A stretch of 64,000 nt of DNA from Rhopalosiphum padi (Eukaryota; Arthropoda; Insecta; Hemiptera; Aphididae), in assembly GCF_020882245.1 (NCBI RefSeq), contig NC_083599.1, positions 53,656,748-53,720,747 of the forward strand. The letters are read 5' to 3'. Both the position numbers and the translations under genes were made by a program. Positions within the stretch are counted from its first letter, which is position 1; each line of letters begins with the position of its first letter. The notes under the pieces are model-generated. The model saw nothing but the letters and a program-made list of their open reading frames with translations, was not told the DNA's origin and did not search any database. Positions 37,651-49,003 of this stretch are shown piece after piece.

Positions 37651-38204
37651 ATAAATAAAAAAGTTCAAATGTTTACAAAATATATTAAATCGCGAAAATT
37701 TGCAAGGAATTTTGAAGTTGAAAATTCGTAAAAACTTTGTGATTTATACCTTAGGTTAAAAAACCTAATACAAGGTTATCCATAAGTTTTCCTTCAAGTA
37801 ACCGAAAAAAAAAATTCTAGCGTCAATAATATTATAGAAAAAATTTTATGAGCGTATAAAATTTTAAATTTTAAAATATTATAATATTTATTTTATTTTA
37901 TTTTGTGCGTATAAAATGTATACTTAAATATTTACATATTATATTATATTAATATTTAATTTATTTTTTTTTAGATTCTATGATCACGGGCACTTTTTCC
38001 TATTGTTAATTGATTATAGTTACTATTAGGTACATTTTATTATTCAATTCTTTTAGTCGTCTAAATCGTCTAGTTTTTGGTTTGCCGTATGGATATATGC
38101 AACTCGTCCTAAATCATACTTTTTTGATACAAGTAATTAATTTTTAAGTAATATTTAAAGTAAAATATTTTTTTTTAAGTAATAATATATATTATTATAT
38201 AGGA

Positions 38205-38345
38205 TATAATATATCCTAGACGGACAAATCATCTTCGTTCAAAATCGTTTTTCGTATACAATGATATCTGTCATTGCATTCAAATTTAACACATCCATTA
38301 TAGTAATTTTACTTTCCGTCGCTACTATACAGCAGAGCGATACCC
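38205..38345 (+). repeat. Dispersed repeat, copy 1
   Basis: GACGGACAAATC, CGTTCAAAATCGTTTTTCGT, ATACAATG and a final GCAGAGCGATACCCACTTG match, in the same order, the block at 55790-55905. The family is unnamed. Confidence 0.6.
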
Positions 38346-39135
38346 ACTTGCCCACTTTTTTGATTATTTTGACTTTATTGCAAACTATTTAAAAAAAAAT
38401 AATTGGTGAAATGGTGATGTAAATGTATTTCTCATTATTGAAATGTCCTAGTATTTATCACTGCTTTATTGTTCCTTGATCTGTTGTTGTTCTAGCAAGA
38501 TTTGATTTTATGTACATATCTGTTTGAAATTCTATTATGACTCTCACAATTTTTATGATTGATAGAATGATAGATGAGCGTTAATTTATGAAATAATTCA
38601 CATGCATTTGTTGTCTGTGTTTAATTATAAATAAAATCATTTAGCCAAATCTTAAATATATATAAAAATAAATTATTTAAAATAATTTGTATATTTTCGT
38701 GATTTAGACAAGTTTTGTCAAACTTTGAATTTCTAAAGCATTTAAAATATTATTATGACAATAAATTTTGGATTTTTAATTAGTAAATGAAGAACTTATG
38801 AAGAACTTAGTATTCTATTTTCTCAAACATATTTATCCAATGATAAATTTTTTATCGACATTTATAAAAAAAACAAAAATGTTTATAAATAGCTTAAAAA
38901 AAATAAACTCTAAACTTTCAAATATCTAAGATTATTTGTTTTTAAATTACAACAAAAGAAAAAACGAAACCAATTTCGTCGAATTTTTGTTTGTTTATTC
39001 CAATTATTTTGAAAAATACTACTCTTAAAGTTGAAAATTTAAGTATTTTTCGACTATTAATCATATATACAGATACACGCACAAACATACATCATTGTGA
39101 AATCAATATATTCATCGCTCCGCTCAGAATCTAAA

Positions 39136-41779
39136 ATTAAATACTCTCCTATACCTACTCAAAATGCATGTATTATACAAATAGACAACATATTAAAGAA
39201 ACTCATACTAGTATTTAAAATACTATCGTGTCTAATTCTACCATAGGTATTAGGTTGAAATTATAATAAAAAAATGTAAAAGTAAATTCACTGGGTATGA
39301 AATTATCAAAATTAAACAATGAAGATTAATTAAAACAAATATAAGTCAGCTTTAAATTATTCACTATTTTGCAAATACCTAATATTTAATTATGAGTTAT
39401 AATTTATGACTTAACTATTGACAAACAATTGGAAACCCAGTATTATTTGTTTCAATCATGTCGATGTCGGTGCGAATTTTTAAATTATTAACTTAAACAG
39501 GTAATGCTACCGCTTATATCAATGAAAAAAATCGTTTTTCTCTGGATAGTAGGCGAGTTTTGAGTGTAAGTATCCTGTTGAATTCAATGATAAATAATTG
39601 GATAACATATTAACACACAATAACCATTTATGAAGAAAAACCATGTGTAAGCCTAAATAACTAAGGAAATTTTATGATTTATTTGATATTATATATCAAT
39701 ATTTTATTTTATTAGAGTAGTGATAAACAGTCTATTTAAATACATTTAAATCTTCAGCTACCAACATTTTTAAATTTTGTTTTCTTGAAAAAAATAATGA
39801 CTATAATAGATACTTTTACTAAATGTTTATATTATTTATTTTATGTTGAGGATGAAATTTTACAAATATTTTGATTGAGAGTTATTTATAGAAATGAAAA
39901 ATGTTCATTTTTTTTTATATTTTTTTTATAAATGTGGAGTAAAAATTATTTGCTGAAATAAGCAGAAATGCTTGAAAATTTAATACAAAGTTCCTTATAA
40001 GCTGTTTATTTTTCAATCAAAAAATATCGAAAATGTATAGTCACTATGTTTTTTTTATAAGCGTTTAAAGTTAGAATTTTAACAAAATTCATCAAAATCT
40101 TAAAAAGTAGAAATTCATAAAACTAATTATTTTATACCTAAGATTTGAAAATTAAATACAAGGTTTTTTATAAGTTTTTCAAATTATACATTAAAAAAAA
40201 TGTAATCAAATAATTATATTTATTTTCATAAGATGAAATCATCAACATTTTTAACATTTTTAGTTATTAATAGACATAACAAATTTTCATTTTTTTTTTA
40301 GTTTTTTCTATAAATGTCTATAATAAATTATTTGCTGGGTAAAAATTTTGTCAAAAACTATAAATATCCTCGTCTTATCGTCTTTTTATTCTTCTCAATT
40401 ATTTTGAAAAGTAACAACTGAGAATATTCAATATTTCTACTTATGATAAAATTACAAACTAGATAATTTTCTACCTAAAATCATCCTTAAAGGTAAAAAC
40501 ATTTAATTGCTCGAAAACGTAAAGACAAACTACCAAAAAAAATATTTCATGGTAAAATTAATTCTTTCAATGCTCTAATCAAGAAAATAATGTTAACTTC
40601 TTGTACTATGTATATTCCAATTTATAAAATGATTATGTCTCTGTATTATAAAAAAATCAATATAATCAAAAAAGAAAAATAGTATTTGTAATTAAATACT
40701 TTTTTTTATACTGAGTGTCAAATATGTTTTTTTTAAATACTTTTCAAAATAAGTATTAGTATTTAAATTTGATTACTTTTATAAAAAATTATCTACAAGA
40801 CTGTCTAAAACCATTGATGTAAATGTCTTTAAAAAAATATTGTGAACATTCAAAGGCTGATTGAAATAATAGCAAATGCTTCAAATATGTTTAAAAAATG
40901 CTTATATGAGGTAATATGTAGGGATTACAATTTTATAGTCTTATAGGTATAGGTCATTGTTTTATTCTTTATGATATAAATATTATGTGTTTAATCATAT
41001 TTTATTTTATACTTATATTATATACAATTTTTTAGGAAAAACATTTTTATCATATATTTTTTTTAATTGAATACTTAGGTACCTATTACCCAGGTACTAT
41101 TTCTTATTAATAATAAAATAAAAACAGTAGAACTATTAATTGTACATCTTATTAAGTAAGACACTGTATTTTATGTATTAAATTTGAAATAAGAATAAAA
41201 TTAATAAATCATTGCATGTACAAAATAGATCGAAGACTGTAGAATCAACTTAAATTACTGTATAATTTATGATATATGTATATTGCTTTTATAGTAATTT
41301 TGTTCATATCACTTATTAGTAATATAGCAAATTGAAGAAATTATTATAATAGTATATACTTATATCAATTAATATTATTGTTATTAACTTTGAAGTCAAT
41401 CTCACCTTACTGAAGAACAGTGTGAATAGGTTTGTGGTATAAAAAAGTATTGAAATAAAACAAATTCTTTGTTTAAATATTTAATTTTGTCCAAATAATT
41501 TAAAATATCCATAGAAACAGAATGATTGTTAATATTTTAGGTTTTAATATGAATCATTTATGAGGAATCTTGTATTGACATTTCGAGTATTTTGACAGGT
41601 AAAAAAATTATTATCAACAATTATACTGAAAAAAAATCAAAAATTACAAATATTTGTATTTAAATGTCACAACAGAATTTTAAATATTTATTAAAGTATT
41701 TATTTTATGGAATTAGTTGCTAACAATATTTATATCAAGTAGGTAATGATTAATATAAATAATAGAGATTTTCAATATG
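39136..41779. repeat. AT-rich repeat-derived stretch without genes
   Basis: 39770-40500 repeats modules seen inside the element at 36361-39135, such as AAATTTAATACAAAGTTCCT and TTATAAGCGTTTAAAGTTAG. The rest is AT-rich with no recognisable coding sequence. Confidence 0.5.
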
Positions 41780-43720
41780 TAATAAATGCTAGATTTATAG
41801 ATTTATAATTGATGCCAAACAAAATTATAGTGTTTAATATAAACTTTGTTTTTTATAAGTATACATGAAAGTATATCATTGTTAGTGTCGATAGTATAGA
41901 TTTTTCAGATGTACAAAAAACAATATAGAAAATACAAAATATAAAAATAGTAGGAAAAAAATAGTATTAGTATTAGTTACACAACTAAAAATTTCATGGA
42001 AATTAATATCACAAATAACAAATAATTAAAAAATTTTATACACATTCTTAGAAGAATGTATTAAGTTTCTAAAACTATCTACTACTTTTTTTGTATCAAT
42101 CTGATTAATATAAATAAAAAAAAATGTAAATATTTAAGAAAAAAAATTATTATTTTAAGTTAATAATAATTAGAATAATCATATATCAATTTGGTTTGTA
42201 AGCTAATTAACAACCAGAACATTGAAAGAATATTATATTACCTATTAAAATCAATATTAAAGATATACTTCAATGCATAAGACTTGTTCATTAATAAATG
42301 TAAAATTACACGTAGCTTTAAAATATTATATAAATTATTAAATATATAATCTGTTGACAATCAGAAACAGGTATTGAGTTATGACTGAAGGTATTTTATT
42401 TTTAAAGTTCAGAAGACAAATATATCTTGATATTGATTTGTCTACACTTCCACACATCCTTAGACACTAAAGTAAAAAACATAAAAAGTAGATCATTCAT
42501 AACATTAAACATCTAATTTATTAATTTATGGAGATAACTTACAAAAAAAATATTTATGGAGCTAAGACTATGACACAAAGACTCCTGAAGTTGTCAATCA
42601 TAAATGATTTAAAACATTTTGATAACTTTTATATATTAAATATTATCTGAAAAAAAAATTATAATGAAAAACAAATAGTTAAAAATTAAATCTTTATCTA
42701 AAATATTAACAAATTGTTGTTTTAAGTTTGTTAATTAATTTTATATACACAGAGTGATTCTTTTATCATAAAACACTCATTGTTTCAAAAAGTATTCATG
42801 TTTTTGAAAACATTTTTTTACATAGTTTCAAGTTGTTAAAAAAACGTTTTTATCAAAAAATTATATTTTTTTAAGTTTATTACTTTTTTGAATGACAAAA
42901 TAGAGTTTCAATTTAATATTCCAAAGAAGAATATTTTAATACATAAAAATCGAATTTAGGGCGAGTAGTTTGTTTAAAGTTTAGACAAGCAGAGTAATGG
43001 ACAAATATTTTGCGTGGTAACCCCGTAACACTCCAATCCGCGCATCAAAACTTTAAATACTTATAACTCATAAACCACTAACCCTAAATTCGATTTTTAT
43101 GTATCAAAATACTCAGAAAATTATTCTGCTTTGGAATATGAAATTAAAACTCTATGTTGTCATTTAAAAAAGTAAAAAGCTTAAGAAAATATAAGGATAC
43201 AAAATATTTAAAAATATAATTTTTTTAATAAAAACGTTGTTTTTAACAACTTGAAACTATGTAAAAAAATGTTTTCAAAAACATGAATACTTTTTGAAAT
43301 AAAGAGTTTCATGATAAAAAAATCACCCTGTATACTAAATAATACAATTTAAAATAATTGTGATATTAAATTAACAAATAAATATTTCTTTATTAAATAT
43401 TACATTTTAGAACTTAAAATCATATATTTGTTGTAAAGTTATTCATAATCCTTAGTAAACTTTTATAATAAGTTTTCCTTTGGTATCATTTACAAAACAT
43501 TATAAATTACAAATTACATTGTTACATAATGCATTCATATAATGTTTAAATGTACATGTAATTTAGTATAAATTATATCAGTATTAACTATCAATGTATA
43601 ATTTTAAAAATTGTTTTATTTATTAAATGTATTTCACTAATCAGATATATATTATTTTTATTATTTAAGAGTTAATGTTATTTCATTTCACATATAATAT
43701 GTTATTCAAAGAAGTTTATA
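41780..43720 (+). repeat. Direct duplication, copy A
   Basis: Matches copy B (44010-46075) in the same orientation through many blocks. Examples are TTTTTCAGATGTACAAAAAA, AATCTGTTGACAATC, AGACAAATATATCTTGATAT, CATCCTTAGACACTAAA, ACAAAGACTCCTGAAG and AATATTTCTTTATTAAATAT. The copies are clearly diverged and have small indels. No coding sequence in either. Copy A alone contains the foldback element at 42749-43330. Confidence 0.8.
42749..43330. mobile_element. Foldback MITE with ~250 bp inverted arms
   Basis: ACAGAGTGATTCTTTTATCA at the left is inverted at the right end (GATAAAAAAATCACCCTG). Inverse complementarity continues through most of each half, including the ATACATAAAAATCGAATTTA block and its inverse near 43080-43105. 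TATAC flanks both sides (42744-42748 and 43331-43335) and is present once at the matching, empty position in copy B. No coding sequence. Confidence 0.88.
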
Positions 43721-44169
43721 AAGTATATAAAATCAAATGACTTAAAAGATCTGTGTGCCCTATGATAACTTATACTTGCACTAACTACACCAATAAAAAT
43801 ATACTGTGAATAATATAACAATATCAAAATTGCAACAGATTCATGGATATTATAATTTTAGTTAAAGAAATCAATTAAAATAAATACTTTATGGTATATC
43901 CATAGCGTAATAAATTAAATGAAAAGAAAACTGATGATAAGATATCTGTAATTAAAATGAGCTTGGATCAAAATTATAATTATCATACATAAAATTAAAT
44001 CAATACTGACAGCAGTTGAAATGCTAATATTGCAATTGGATGTTAAAACAATTTGAAGTATAGATAAGAATACATCAGTATTCTTTTCAATAGTAAAGAT
44101 TTTTCAGATATACAAGAAACAATATAGAAAATGTATAGTATGAAATTAGTACGAACAAAATAGTTACAC

Positions 44170-44370
44170 CAGTGGTTCTCAACCTTTTTATACTCATGGC
44201 ACATTTCTTATAACCATACATTTTGACGGAACACTATATTAAGTACTGGGAAATTTCCATAACACCTAATAATACTATACGCGTGTACCACAGCCGTGGC
44301 TCACAGCACGCCTACAACTAGTTCGTGGCAGCACACTTATGTGCCTCGGAACACCGGTTGAGAAACACTG
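44170..44370. mobile_element. hAT-type MITE with perfect target duplication
   Basis: The inverted ends CAGTGGTTCTCAACC and GGTTGAGAAACACTG are typical hAT termini. AGTTACAC is duplicated exactly (44162-44169 and 44371-44378). Copy A of the surrounding duplication has a single AGTTACAC at this place (near 41973-41980), so the empty site is visible. 201 bp, non-coding. Confidence 0.95.
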
Positions 44371-45328
44371 AGTTACACAAACTAATTAAATATTTTATAA
44401 AATTGATATAACAAATGACGAATAATTGAAAAATGTTAATAGTATACAACTTAGAAAAATGTATTTTAGTTTTTAAAACTACCTACTATTTTTTTTACTA
44501 ATCTATTTTATATTGGTGAAAAAAATAATATATCTATTTGATGTGTGAACTAAGTAACGACCAGAATATTGAAAGAATGTTATAAAATCTTTTATGTAAG
44601 TGTTCATGTATTAATGACAAATAGCTTTAAATTATTATATAAATAAATAAATAAATAATCTGTTGACAATCAAAATAATAATACTTCTTATTATTATATA
44701 AATTAAATTTTGAAAAATACATAGAATGATTATTGTAATATTTTAAGTTTACCAGCGATTATCTATTTATCTTTAATACATTTTATTTCCAAATGGATTT
44801 GTCTAAAATAACACATATGATGGCTGTAATTAGTTTCGCAAAGCCATCACTCATGACTGAGAGTATTTATTTTTAAAGTTTAGAAGACAAATATATCTTG
44901 ATATTGAATTGTGTGCACTTCCATCTTCCATGCATCCTTAGACACTAAAATTAAAAATTAAAAAATATAAAAAATAGACAGTTCATAATGCTAAACATCT
45001 TATTGATTAATTAAATAGAAATTACTTACTAATTTAACAGTAAAAAAAGTAATTAATGTGCTAAGACTGTGATGATACAAAGACTCCTGAAGTAGACGAT
45101 CATACATGATTCCAATACATTTTCTTATATTAAATATTACCTGAAAAAAAAATTGTGTTATTAAAAAATTGAATTTTTTAATAAAATATTAACAAATTAG
45201 TGTTTATAAGTTTGTTAATTAATTTAAAATGTATACTTAATAAAACAAATAATACAATATCCAGATGATTATGATATTAAATTAGCAAATGAATATTTCT
45301 TTATTAAATATTATATATTAGAACTTAA

Positions 45329-45798
45329 CACGTTCACTGCATACAATGGCGATAGGCGTCAGTAGCATTACTCTCCATGTGCGGTCGTCACCAATTGGCG
45401 TCATCTGATATACCGATTATTAAGGGTTTATATTTCGATCAGCGTTAGAACCTGTGCAATCATTTTTGGTTATCTACAAAAATTGAAAACATAATTTTGA
45501 AAACCGTTTCTTAACATAACCATTTTTTTTCTATTTACGTACTTCCTACTTTTATTACTTTTTTTACTTTTTTTTTATCATGTTATTTTATTATTATTAG
45601 GCACGATCCGTAATCGTCATAGCACAATTATTATTTTTGTACGTTAAATATAGACATATTGTACTTAGTATCCATTGATATTGATTGTGTTTATTCAATA
45701 GTACTAACAACGCCAAATGGGGTTGTTGTAAAATTTATTTTGAAGATTATGTATGCACCACGGTAGGTGCTACTAAAATATGATACGCAGCGAACAAG
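45329..45798. mobile_element. piggyBac-type MITE flanked by TTAA
   Basis: TTAA at 45325-45328 and 45799-45802 flank 470 bp whose ends are inverted: CACGTTCACTGCATAC at the left and, read inwards from the right, CTTGTTCGCTGCGTATC. TTAA duplication is the piggyBac signature. Copy A has one TTAA at the same place (in GAACTTAAAATC near 43410-43421). Non-coding. Confidence 0.88.
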
Positions 45799-46075
45799 TT
45801 AAGACTACTTATTTATTGTAAATTTATTCTTAATCATTAGTAGATGATTATAATGTATCATTTAAAAAACATTATAATTCTATATTACATTGTTACTCAA
45901 TCCATTCCTATAATTTTTAAATTTACATGTAATTTATTAAAATCAATATTAATGTATAAATATTTTATTATTTTAAAATAATTTTACTGTTCAGACACAT
46001 TTATTTTATTGTTCAGATGTTAATATTATTTAATTTCACATGAAATATGTTATTCAGAAGTTAAGAAGGACTATT

Positions 46076-47217
46076 TTTTTAGATCAATAATAATAGATTG
46101 CCGCACTACTATGAATTAAATATTATCTTAAACGATAAAATCGTTATAAAAAAAAAAAATTCCCCTCTAAATAAAAATATTGTCAGTGATATTAGTATTA
46201 ATAATATTTTTCTTGTAAAATTTACGATAAGGAAATTCATAAAATAAAATCTAACATGAGAGTTAATTGAGTAATGATTGAATACAGTTATAATTAAGTT
46301 TATAGTGACAAGTAAGTAGGTATAGAAACATTAGAAACTAAAACAAATAAATAAATTAGTAATGTATTATATGATAATCACATATCAAATTAATCAAATT
46401 TCCTTTATATTATTTAATAATCTTCCTTGTTAGCCTAATCATAATATAAGATTCTCAAGAAGAAAAATTTGATATGTATCAATATGGAGTAGTCGCGTAC
46501 CAACTTGGATTTAAGGATGAGTCTGGTACGGGCAGAAACATTTTGCTGTTTTTCCGCACTTGTATCTTCTTGAATGGTGTACTGAACAAATACAAATTAA
46601 TACACACCAATTCTTCCTTGAAAATCTTGATCCTTGGTGAGAGTAAGTTTTCAAATCTATCCATCATGTCGAGTAGGTAGCATTTAAAAGTAACATAACT
46701 GTTTTTCGCATACGTAGGTATGTAAGTGAACGACGACATAATGTACATAATATTATACAATATTTTATAGTACAATTTAAATTTATTTAAGATTTATATA
46801 TAATTAATAATTTCAATTTAAAATATAATACGATTTTTGAGTCCGTTGATCAGGAGCCTTTATGATCGTTATCACATACGTACTGATATCATAGATAATA
46901 AAGACACCGACTTTTATCAGTAACATATGGTTAAAAGTTGAAATTTCGGAGGTAAATATTACATTTCATATGATTGGTAAAACGAAAAAAAAATTATTCC
47001 CCGTCGATCGGCGTCGTTTTGCCAGGAGCATCGATTATTGGCTAATTTTCTACATAGTACACACTACATACGCCGTCAACAGCCATTGTCCGTTCTCTTG
47101 AGTTTAGCGTCTTTTCGTCGGTGAATATCAACTGTCAAGTGGTTTCGATTTTTTGAAGCTTGTTTCGGCCGTTCGTATCTGTTTCTCGTGCTAATATATC
47201 GTTTCTATCCAATTGCC
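46076..47217. promoter_or_regulatory. Upstream region of the DDX43-like helicase gene
   Basis: 46980-47217 is richer in CpG than its surroundings and is the likely promoter and 5' leader. 46479-46700 holds a minus-strand frame (DMMDRFENLLSPRIKIFKEE and LPVPDSSLNPSWYATTPY) that looks protein-like, but I cannot assign it to a family. It may be a transposon remnant. Confidence 0.4.
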
Positions 47218-49003
47218 ATGTCTACATTATTGGTAATCGAATCAGCTATGGCTGGTTTGGTGATCGGCCGTGGCGGAGCCACGATCAAGACCATCCAACA
47301 AGATAGCGGCGCGATGGTAAAGCTTACAAACGGTGACACAGCGGACACGCGGAACGTGAAGATTATTGGCAGTGAAGACGCTCAGCGTTTGGCCAGTGGC
47401 ATGATCGAGAAGATTGTTGGAAAATTGTTGCGGTCGGAAACGATTTCCACTCCACCACCGCCGCCCAGGCGACAAGCACATGGTGGAGGCACAAGTCGAG
47501 GCTCAGATAGACCGCGACCAAAACGGCGATCGGTGTCGCCGGAAGAGAAAATCACTATTAGTGACGAGGCTTGGGAGGAAATCCTCCGAGAAAACAGGCA
47601 GAGGGACCTCGAGATTATACAGTCGTTGCCGCCAATCATCAAGGATCTCTATGTGGAGCATAAACAAGTAAAAGCCATGTCTGACGAAGAAGTCCAATCG
47701 TTTAGAACTGCTCAAAATGATACTACTGTCCAGTACGTGGATGGTGCCGAATGCTTACGACCGATACCAAAGCCTATAAAAACATTTGAACATGCCTTTG
47801 GTTCATATCCAGATATCATGAAGGTAATTAAAAAACAAAATTTTACCATACCGTCGCCTATACAGTGTCAAGCATGGCCAATAATTCTGAGTGGACACGA
47901 TTTAATAGCTATTGCCCAAACTGGTTCAGGAAAGACATTAGCATATATACTACCAGCTATAATTCATTTACTTGGACAACCTACACCACGCGATAAACGT
48001 ATTGGACCATCTGTAATGATAATGGGACCAACCAGAGAACTTGTGTTGCAAATCCACGATGAAATAACAAAATATTTATTTAACGATATCAAAGTTGTGT
48101 GTGTATACGGTGGTGGTGTTTCAACTCAGGAACATCAAAAACTCATAAAAGCTGAGAAACCAGACATTGTTGTAGCCACACCAGGAAGGCTTAATGATTT
48201 GATTGGTATACAAGCAATTAAACTTGAACATGTGTCTTATTTGGTTCTCGATGAAGCGGACCGTATGTTAGACATGGGTTTTAAAAATCAAATAGAATTG
48301 TCACTAAGACATGTGCGTCCAGATAAGCAAACTATTTTGACAAGCGCCACATGGCCAACAGCTGTCAAAAATTTGGCTAATTACTTTACAAAAAATCCTT
48401 TACATATCACAGTCGGTTCTCTTGATCTATCTACTGTAAATACAGTAACTCAGAAAATTATCATACTTAAAGAACATCAAAAGGAAGCTTGGTTGGATGA
48501 ATTTATGAACATTAGCCTCTTCAAGGATGATAAAGTCATAATATTTATGCGCAAGAAAATATCGGTTGAAAAGATGTATGAAAATTTTAATAGAAAAAAT
48601 ATCAATTGCAGGTAATATAAACTAAATAGTTACTTTTTATGAATTAACTTTTGTAACCGGTCTTATAATTTTTAGGTGTATACATGGCGGAAGATTACAA
48701 ACTAATCGGGAAAGATCATTGGCTGACATGCGTAAAGGTGTTGTATCCATACTTATTGCTACAGATGTAGCATCTAGAGGAATAGATATTCATGATATTA
48801 CTGTCGTTATTAACTATGATTTTCCTACAAATATTGAAGAGTATGTTCACAGAGTGGGTAGAACTGGTAGAGCAGGAAAAACAGGTTCTGCATATACTTT
48901 GTTTTCTGACCATGATAAATGTTATGCTTCTTCCCTAATCAGTGTTTTGGAGAAGTCTAATCAACCTATTCCAGCTGAATTATATAAAATGACTACTCAG
49001 TAA
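47218..49003 (+). CDS. DDX43: KH and DEAD-box ATP-dependent RNA helicase, DDX43-like
   Basis: Two exons, 47218-48611 and 48676-49003, joined by a 64 bp GT-AG intron, give 573 residues. Residues 1-70 form a KH domain with the GXXG loop as VIGRGGATIKTIQ. A Pro/Arg-rich linker follows (PPPPPRRQ, PRPKRRSVSPEE). The helicase core has every motif: Q motif (FTIPSPIQCQAWP), Walker A (AQTGSGKT), PTRELVLQ, TPGR, DEAD, SAT, IIFMR, ATDVASRGID and HRVGRTGRAG. KH plus this core, and phrases such as VCVYGGG, TPGRLNDL and LTSATWP, match DDX43. It unwinds RNA using ATP; DDX43 proteins are linked to germline RNA metabolism in animals. The ATG at 47218 is the first in frame and precedes the KH domain directly. 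The N-terminus is shorter than in vertebrate DDX43. A possible AATAAA signal lies at 49303. Complete and apparently functional. Confidence 0.95.

Larger units (their letters stand above)
36361..39135. mobile_element. Large inverted-repeat element of an unnamed family
   Basis: The left end TTTAGATTCTGAACGAAGTG at 36361 is inverted at 39085-39135 (ending CGCTCAGAATCTAAA). Over about 50 bp the two differ at roughly six positions. The interior carries A/T-rich modules (TTTATAAG...AAATTTAATACAAGG) that recur around 39770-40500 and 28850-29470, and a LINE fragment (36880-37650). No transposase was found apart from that LINE. No clear target duplication. Confidence 0.55.
44010..46075 (+). repeat. 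Direct duplication, copy B
   Basis: Second copy of the segment at 41780-43720. It lacks the foldback element but contains two insertions absent from copy A: the hAT MITE at 44170-44370 and the TTAA element at 45329-45798. It also has about 150 bp near 44670-44850 not seen in copy A. Confidence 0.8.

Noticed and set aside
47188..47217. Helicase start upstream of the ATG at 47218
   Set aside because: The frame stays open a little further upstream but has no ATG. The KH domain begins right after the 47218 ATG.
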